From NCBI GenBank assembly GCA_947623855.1, contig CANQHW010000034.1, forward strand, positions 1-10,255: a DNA stretch of 10,255 nucleotides. Reading direction: 5' to 3'. Both the position numbers and the translations under genes were made by a program. This document shows positions 6,269 through 10,255 of this stretch, one piece after another (position 1 is the first letter of the stretch; each line of letters opens with the position of its first letter). The notes beneath the pieces were generated by a model. That model worked only from the letters and a program-made list of their open reading frames with translations, was not told the DNA's origin and did not search any database. The stretch comes from an uncultured Bacilli bacterium. GTDB lineage: Bacteria; Bacillota_I; Bacilli_A; RF39; UBA660.

Positions 6269-7663
6269 ATGGTATTTTCTAGTATTACATTTTTATTTTA
6301 TTTCTTACCTATTACTTTATTGGTATATTTTATCGTTCCTAAAAAGGCACGTAACTTTATTTTACTAGTTGCGTCGTTTTTATTTTATTTTTATGGAGAA
6401 CCTAAATATATTCTTGTTCTTTTATTTTCGTGTGTATTTAATTATTATGCTAGTAAGCTAATTGTGAAATATCCTAAACAAAAAAAAGGGTTATTAATTA
6501 GTTCTTTAATAATTAATTTTGGGTTATTAATTTATTTTAAATATTTTAATTTTTTAATTACTAATCTTAATAATACTTTTAAATTAAGTTTAGATACTTT
6601 AAATATTATTTTACCAATTGGAATTAGTTTTTTTACTTTTCAAGCTACTAGTTATTTAATTGATGTTTATAAGGGAAAAGTAAAACCTGCTAATAATCTT
6701 TTGGATTTTGCAACTTATTTATCTTTATTTCCGCAATTAATCGCCGGTCCGATTGTTAGATATGAAACGGTGGCAAAAGAACTTAAAGAACGAAAATGTT
6801 CATTTTCTTTATTTTCTAAAGGATTAAAAAGATTTATTATTGGATTAGGAAAAAAGGTTTTATTAGCAAATACTTTAGGTCTTTTAGTTACGACTTTAAA
6901 TGGACTTTCGTCTCCTACTATTTTGAGTCATTGGATTAGTGCGATATCAGCAACGATGCAAATATATTATGATTTTTCAGGATACTCTGATATGGCGATC
7001 GGGTTAGGATTAATTTTTGGGTTCCATTTCTTAGAAAACTTTGATTATCCTTTAAGTGCAAGTTCAATTACAACTTTCTGGAGAAGATGGCATATTTCTT
7101 TAAGTAGTTGGTTTAAAGATTATATTTATATTCCTTTAGGAGGAAGTAGAACTACAAAATTTAAAGCAATGCGCAATATTTTAATTGTATGGTTAACAAC
7201 GGGTTTATGGCATGGAGCTTCGTGGAATTTTGTAACGTGGGGTTTATATTATGGGATATTATTAATTATTGAAAAAAAATTCTTACTTAAAACTTTAGAA
7301 AAACATAAATTATTAGGACATATTTATACTTTTATTTTAGTAGTAATTAGTTTTGTTATTTTTAATACGAATACTTTAGGAGAAAGTTTAACTTTTATTA
7401 AAGCAATGTTTGGATTTAAATCTTTAGAGTTTGTTAATCATTTTACTTTATATTATTTAAGAAGTTATGGAATACTTTTACTTATTTCTTTATTCTTTTT
7501 ATTTCCATATTATAAAACTTTAATTAAGAAAGTATATACTAATAGATTAAATAAGAAAATTATAGATATTTTAGAAGTAATAGTTTATATAAGTATATTT
7601 ATTTTATCAGTTGCTTTTATTGTAGATAGTTCTTATAATCCATTTTTATACTTTAGATTTTGA
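6269..7663 (+). CDS. MBOAT family O-acyltransferase (AlgI/DltB-like)
   Basis: This is a 464-residue polytopic membrane protein with about ten or more hydrophobic segments. It is a membrane-bound O-acyltransferase, which moves acyl (usually acetyl) groups across the membrane to an exported polymer. Clear motifs are PQLIAGPIVRY at 155-165, YYDFSGYSDMAIGLG at 233-247, then NFDYPLSASSITTFWRRWHI at 257-276 with H275, a KDYIYIPLGGSR loop at 283-294, and TTGLWHGASWNFVTWG at 310-325. The catalytic histidine is H315. It ends in YNPFLYFRF, typical of AlgI-type Firmicutes members. A strong TGGAGG Shine-Dalgarno (6259-6264) precedes the start. It is followed 9 bases later by a DHHW/SGNH-type gene, the standard partner for this enzyme class. 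The acceptor is not shown by the sequence; a cell-wall or capsular glycan is likely. Confidence 0.95.
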   Translation: MVFSSITFLFYFLPITLLVYFIVPKKARNFILLVASFLFYFYGEPKYILVLLFSCVFNYYASKLIVKYPKQKKGLLISSLIINFGLLIYFKYFNFLITNLNNTFKLSLDTLNIILPIGISFFTFQATSYLIDVYKGKVKPANNLLDFATYLSLFPQLIAGPIVRYETVAKELKERKCSFSLFSKGLKRFIIGLGKKVLLANTLGLLVTTLNGLSSPTILSHWISAISATMQIYYDFSGYSDMAIGLGLIFGFHFLENFDYPLSASSITTFWRRWHISLSSWFKDYIYIPLGGSRTTKFKAMRNILIVWLTTGLWHGASWNFVTWGLYYGILLIIEKKFLLKTLEKHKLLGHIYTFILVVISFVIFNTNTLGESLTFIKAMFGFKSLEFVNHFTLYYLRSYGILLLISLFFLFPYYKTLIKKVYTNRLNKKIIDILEVIVYISIFILSVAFIVDSSYNPFLYFRF

Positions 7664-7669
7664 GGTGAT
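7662..7669 (+). promoter_or_regulatory. ribosome binding site overlapping the MBOAT stop codon
   Basis: GAGGTGAT, a full-length anti-16S match, begins at the second base of the TGA stop codon of the MBOAT gene and sits 3 bases before the ATG at 7673. This arrangement suggests translational coupling of the two acetylation genes. TGA here acts as a stop. Confidence 0.8.
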
Positions 7670-7672
7670 AAT

Positions 7673-8734
7673 ATGAAAGATAAAATAATTACAATTACAA
7701 CTTTAATAATTATATATGGAGTTATGATATTAAGTATAGTTACTAAAGATGAGAATTATTCTTTTAGTGAAAGAAGAGAACTCACTAAATTACCTACTAA
7801 ATTTAATGATAGTTATTTTGAAAAATTAGATAATTATTTAGTAGATAATATTGTTTTTAGAGAAAATTTTCGAAGTCTTAAAAGTTATTATAACTTTTTT
7901 ATCTTAAATGAGTTAGATAATAATAATGCTTTTGTTAAAAATGGTTATATTTTTAAAATGGAGGAGTTAAATAAAAAAAGTATTACCTACTTTATAAATA
8001 AAATTAATGAATTAGATGATACTTATTTAAGTAATAATAAAGTATATTTAAGTATTATACCGGATAAAATATATTATTTAGATGATGATACTTATTTAAA
8101 GAAAGATTATGATTATATATTTGAAACTATATCCAATAATATAAATAAAAATATAACTTATATTGATATTAGAGATGATTTAAAATTAGAAGATTATTAT
8201 CGGACAGATATTCATTTAAAACAAGAAAGTTATTTAAATGTTTTAAATACTTTAAGTCCTTATCTAAATAGTAATCATAATACTACTTATGAAAGAAAGA
8301 CTTATAATAATTTTTATGGGGCTTTATATGGAAATATGGCTTTAAATATTAAACCAGATACTATAACTACTTTAAGTAATTCTATAATTGAGAAAGCATC
8401 GGTTTATAATTATGAGAAAAATATAACGGATAAAGTATATAATGAAGATTATTTAAATAATCTTGATGCTTATGATATATTTTTAGGGGGAGCTACACCA
8501 TTACTTACTATTACTAATGATAATAGTAATAATGATAAGGAACTAATTATATTTAGAGATTCCTTTGGTAGTTCTTTAGCTCCCCTACTAATAGATAATT
8601 ATCATAAAATTACTTTAATAGATATTCGTTATATTAACTCTAAATTATTAAAAGATTATATAGATTTTAATAATAAAGATATTTTAATAATATATGGTTT
8701 AGAAGTTATCAATAATAGTTTTTCTCTAAACTAA
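7673..8734 (+). CDS. DHHW/AlgX-like SGNH-fold acetylation partner protein
   Basis: This 353-residue protein has an N-terminal signal anchor at about residues 5-23, so the catalytic part lies outside the membrane. The SERREL motif at 32-37 is typical of DHHW/AlgJ-AlgX-type proteins. The Asp-x-His pair is in YYRTDIHL (D179, H181). The nucleophile serine block is RDSFGSSL at 295-302, with S297 the probable catalytic serine, followed by a hydrophobic helix. An FLGG turn at 270-273 precedes it. In known systems the MBOAT enzyme passes an acetyl group across the membrane and the SGNH protein transfers it to the polymer. The DHHW signature is degenerate here (D-I-H-L), but the triad residues remain. 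The gene is extremely AT-rich. The terminator hairpin begins within its last codons. Confidence 0.85.
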   Translation: MKDKIITITTLIIIYGVMILSIVTKDENYSFSERRELTKLPTKFNDSYFEKLDNYLVDNIVFRENFRSLKSYYNFFILNELDNNNAFVKNGYIFKMEELNKKSITYFINKINELDDTYLSNNKVYLSIIPDKIYYLDDDTYLKKDYDYIFETISNNINKNITYIDIRDDLKLEDYYRTDIHLKQESYLNVLNTLSPYLNSNHNTTYERKTYNNFYGALYGNMALNIKPDTITTLSNSIIEKASVYNYEKNITDKVYNEDYLNNLDAYDIFLGGATPLLTITNDNSNNDKELIIFRDSFGSSLAPLLIDNYHKITLIDIRYINSKLLKDYIDFNNKDILIIYGLEVINNSFSLN

Positions 8735-8755
8735 TTGATAACTTTTTCTATTTTT
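8703..8755 (+). terminator. intrinsic terminator closing the acetylation genes
   Basis: AAGTTATCAAT (8703-8713) pairs perfectly over 11 bases with ATTGATAACTT (8734-8744). An inner AGTTT/AAACT pairing (8717-8721, 8728-8732) can extend the hairpin. It runs into a T-rich tail (TTTTTCTATTTTT from about 8743). The left arm encodes the last residues of the DHHW-like protein, and the right arm starts at the last base of its stop codon. On the minus strand the same hairpin lacks a T run, so it is a poor terminator for the convergent gene. Confidence 0.75.
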
Positions 8756-8854
8756 CTTTCTAATTCTTCTTTACTGGATAATTTATTAATTTTATATTCC
8801 TTTTATTGCTTATAATTCTTACTAAGTAACAACTTTCCTCTATTTCCTTTTTTA

Positions 8855-10255
8855 TCACGGAACTAGGATATATGGTGTTTCACTACTTCCATTTCCTTCC
8901 CCACTCTTTATTTTTACACTGGATAACAGATATAAGGACGGGCGCACGGCAAACGCATCGTTCGCGCCGTAGCTGCTGACATACCCGGACGTAATGACAT
9001 AGAACACACGGTTGAAGTAGGACGAAAGCGGCGTAAGTGTCCATTGATACTTACTTGAATCATACAACCAATCTTTTTCGACACAATCGGTTTTGTATGA
9101 TCCACTACTCCAATTATATAATTTATATGCTAAACATTGCTCTCTTGTGTATGTTCCACTTCCACTCCCTTTTCCGCCGGTGGCATAACCATAATCGCTC
9201 GGGTACATTAAACCTATTTTTCCTATCCATTCGGTTTGTCTATTACTATCATATACTTGGGTACTTCGTTCGGCTTCATAAAATTGCGATGTGGTTACAT
9301 CACTACCACTTGTTGGCCCTCCTAAGTTCCATATTACATTTTCTATCATGTTTCGGGTCTCATCATTTTTTAATCCTCTTTGACTTCCTGTACTACTATA
9401 ATCACATCCATTGGTGGTTATGGTCGCTTTTTGGTCGGTCATATAACAATTACCTTTTGCTCCATTCCAATATAAACTGTTATTTGCAAGTTTTGCTGTA
9501 GCACTTGATGTTGTTTTTGCTTTATAGGTATCATATCCTGGATTTAACATATACATTAATTCTGATGTCGTCCAATCATTATTATATGTTTGTAAGTTTG
9601 TGTTTCTTTCTGAATAATCATCAGCATCCCATAATAAGTTTCCTATACTATCGGCACGAATTAGTTTTACTAAACTTTGAGTGCTTGCTTTACCATTTGA
9701 AACAACTCCTATATTATTCATAAGTCCAATAATCCGCCATAATTCACAGGTAGATGTGCTGGGATTCGTATAATCATCACAATTAAATAAAACATAATTA
9801 TTTACTACATCACTTGCTCCAGCATATCTTAGATTTCCATCTTCAGTTTCATCTATTACAATATTTGCTACTTCTAATCCATGTTCCTTCATACATTCAT
9901 TTAATGCCATATTTTCTGTACATAATGATGATAATGTTCCAGTAGTTGTTGTTGGTTTCTTTTTAAATAATATTGTACATTTATTGGGACCAGTAGAATT
10001 TAAATCTAATGACCAAGTTCCATAATTCCATGTTGCTGTTGTTATTCCTTCATTATCACATGTTATTCCACTATATATTACGCCATCTGTTGGTTTAGGA
10101 AAATCAGTTTGTGATACACCATCTACTTTAACAGCTAACTCTATATCTTTTCGATTTATTTTAACTCTGGTATAAATAATTCTTCTAGAATATCTTACTT
10201 GATAAAAGGCATAAGATGTTCCAACAACAGCAATAACTAATAATAGAAAAGAAAA
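8855..10255 (-). CDS. large exported protein with C-type-lectin-like, DGR-type variable C-terminus (5' partial)
   Basis: The frame is open on the minus strand from the right edge to TGA at 8857-8855, giving at least 466 residues. The in-frame ATG at 9910 is internal: 115 more codons precede it without a stop. They start with FSFLLLVIAVVGTSYAFYQV, a signal peptide or membrane anchor, so only a short N-terminal piece is missing. A Thr-rich linker (KKPTTTTG) separates a small N-terminal domain from the main body. The body has several cysteines that may form disulfides, and segments such as LWRIIGLMNN, RADSIGNLLWDADDY and NDWTTSELMYMLNPG. The C-terminus reads WTLTPLS, a variable stretch, then VRPSLYL and a constant SGEGNGSSETPYIL tail. 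This is the layout of DGR target proteins and the related lectin/FGE-like fold. The role is probably ligand or cell-surface binding (inference). Confidence 0.88.
   Translation of the reverse strand, partial: FSFLLLVIAVVGTSYAFYQVRYSRRIIYTRVKINRKDIELAVKVDGVSQTDFPKPTDGVIYSGITCDNEGITTATWNYGTWSLDLNSTGPNKCTILFKKKPTTTTGTLSSLCTENMALNECMKEHGLEVANIVIDETEDGNLRYAGASDVVNNYVLFNCDDYTNPSTSTCELWRIIGLMNNIGVVSNGKASTQSLVKLIRADSIGNLLWDADDYSERNTNLQTYNNDWTTSELMYMLNPGYDTYKAKTTSSATAKLANNSLYWNGAKGNCYMTDQKATITTNGCDYSSTGSQRGLKNDETRNMIENVIWNLGGPTSGSDVTTSQFYEAERSTQVYDSNRQTEWIGKIGLMYPSDYGYATGGKGSGSGTYTREQCLAYKLYNWSSGSYKTDCVEKDWLYDSSKYQWTLTPLSSYFNRVFYVITSGYVSSYGANDAFAVRPSLYLLSSVKIKSGEGNGSSETPYILVP
8933..9043 (-). repeat. 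candidate DGR variable repeat (VR)
   Basis: On the coding strand this 111-base stretch is about 56% GC and only about 15% A (62 and 17 bases by hand count), whereas the gene around it is AT-rich. It runs from the W of WTLTPLS to the L of RPSLYL. Between 9022 and 8951, 16 of 24 codons end in C or T and are compatible with an AAC/AAT template. They encode S, Y, F, N, R, F, Y, I, Y, S, S, Y, G, N, D, F. The codons between them (GTG, GTC, ACG, GGG, GCG) have few or no adenines. This is the footprint of adenine-directed mutagenic retrohoming. No template repeat or reverse transcriptase lies in the window. Confidence 0.75.

Noticed and set aside
8933..9043. GC-rich island as a simple horizontally transferred insertion
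   Set aside because: The island is only about 111 bases, stays in frame, has exact domain boundaries and shows the NNY codon pattern, which fits a DGR variable repeat better than an insertion.
8914..9105. A 63-codon minus-strand open frame overlapping the exported-protein gene
   Set aside because: It lies in another frame over the GC-rich variable repeat. The low A and T content there removes stop codons, so the open frame is a composition effect. It has no supported Shine-Dalgarno and no recognisable domain.
9037..9723. Two plus-strand open frames (9037-9501 and 9505-9723) opposite the exported-protein gene
   Set aside because: They are antisense to a clearly coding frame, have odd composition rich in His, Leu and Tyr, and lack ribosome binding sites. 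They are shadows.
1..10255. Mollicutes-type genetic code (TGA as tryptophan)
   Set aside because: Tryptophan is encoded by TGG throughout, and TGA closes the MBOAT gene and the exported-protein gene at sensible places.
1..10255. CRISPR array, tRNA, rRNA or insertion sequence
   Set aside because: No regularly spaced repeats, tRNA-like cloverleaf, rRNA-like segment or transposase reading frame was seen in the window.

Overview
The window looks like a chromosomal segment of a low-GC Gram-positive bacterium (Firmicutes/Bacillota, probably an uncultured gut-type Bacilli or Clostridia relative). The base composition is very AT-rich. Ribosome binding sites are AAGGAG-like, promoters are SigA-like with extended -10 elements, and one gene encodes a lipobox lipoprotein. 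Tryptophan is encoded by TGG and TGA serves as a stop (at 7661-7663 and 8855-8857), so this is the standard bacterial code and not the Mycoplasma code. I cannot name a species.

Left part (1-4241), all on the plus strand: the probable tail of an unrecognised gene, a membrane-tethered XRE-type regulator, a MmcQ/YjbR-family protein, a five-helix CmpB-like membrane protein (PF06541 type), thioredoxin reductase TrxB and a DUF362 protein. From the MmcQ gene onward each gene has its own TATAAT-type -10 element, usually 20-25 bases before the start codon. Two intrinsic terminators (after the CmpB-like gene and after the DUF362 gene) separate units.

Middle part (4321-8734), plus strand: a membrane-anchored PepSY protein and a membrane-anchored protein with a cyclophilin-like C-terminal domain form a tight pair. 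Next come a small lipoprotein, an MBOAT O-acyltransferase and an SGNH/DHHW-like partner protein. The last two form the usual export-side acetylation pair (AlgI with AlgJ/AlgX-like logic), probably acetylating a cell-surface polymer. A terminator overlapping the last codons of the DHHW gene closes this unit.

Right part (8735-10255), minus strand: a convergent gene for a large secreted or anchored protein runs off the right edge. The ATG at 9910 is internal, because the reading frame stays open to base 10255 and there encodes a hydrophobic export segment. Near its 3' end is a sharply bounded GC-rich, adenine-poor island of about 111 bases (8933-9043) in an otherwise AT-rich gene. It encodes a W-x-LTP ... 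RPSLYL region packed with NNC/NNT codons. This is the signature of a variable repeat of a diversity-generating retroelement (DGR) in a C-type-lectin-like fold. No reverse transcriptase or template repeat is visible in the window, so the template would have to lie elsewhere in the genome. This is the most interesting element here.
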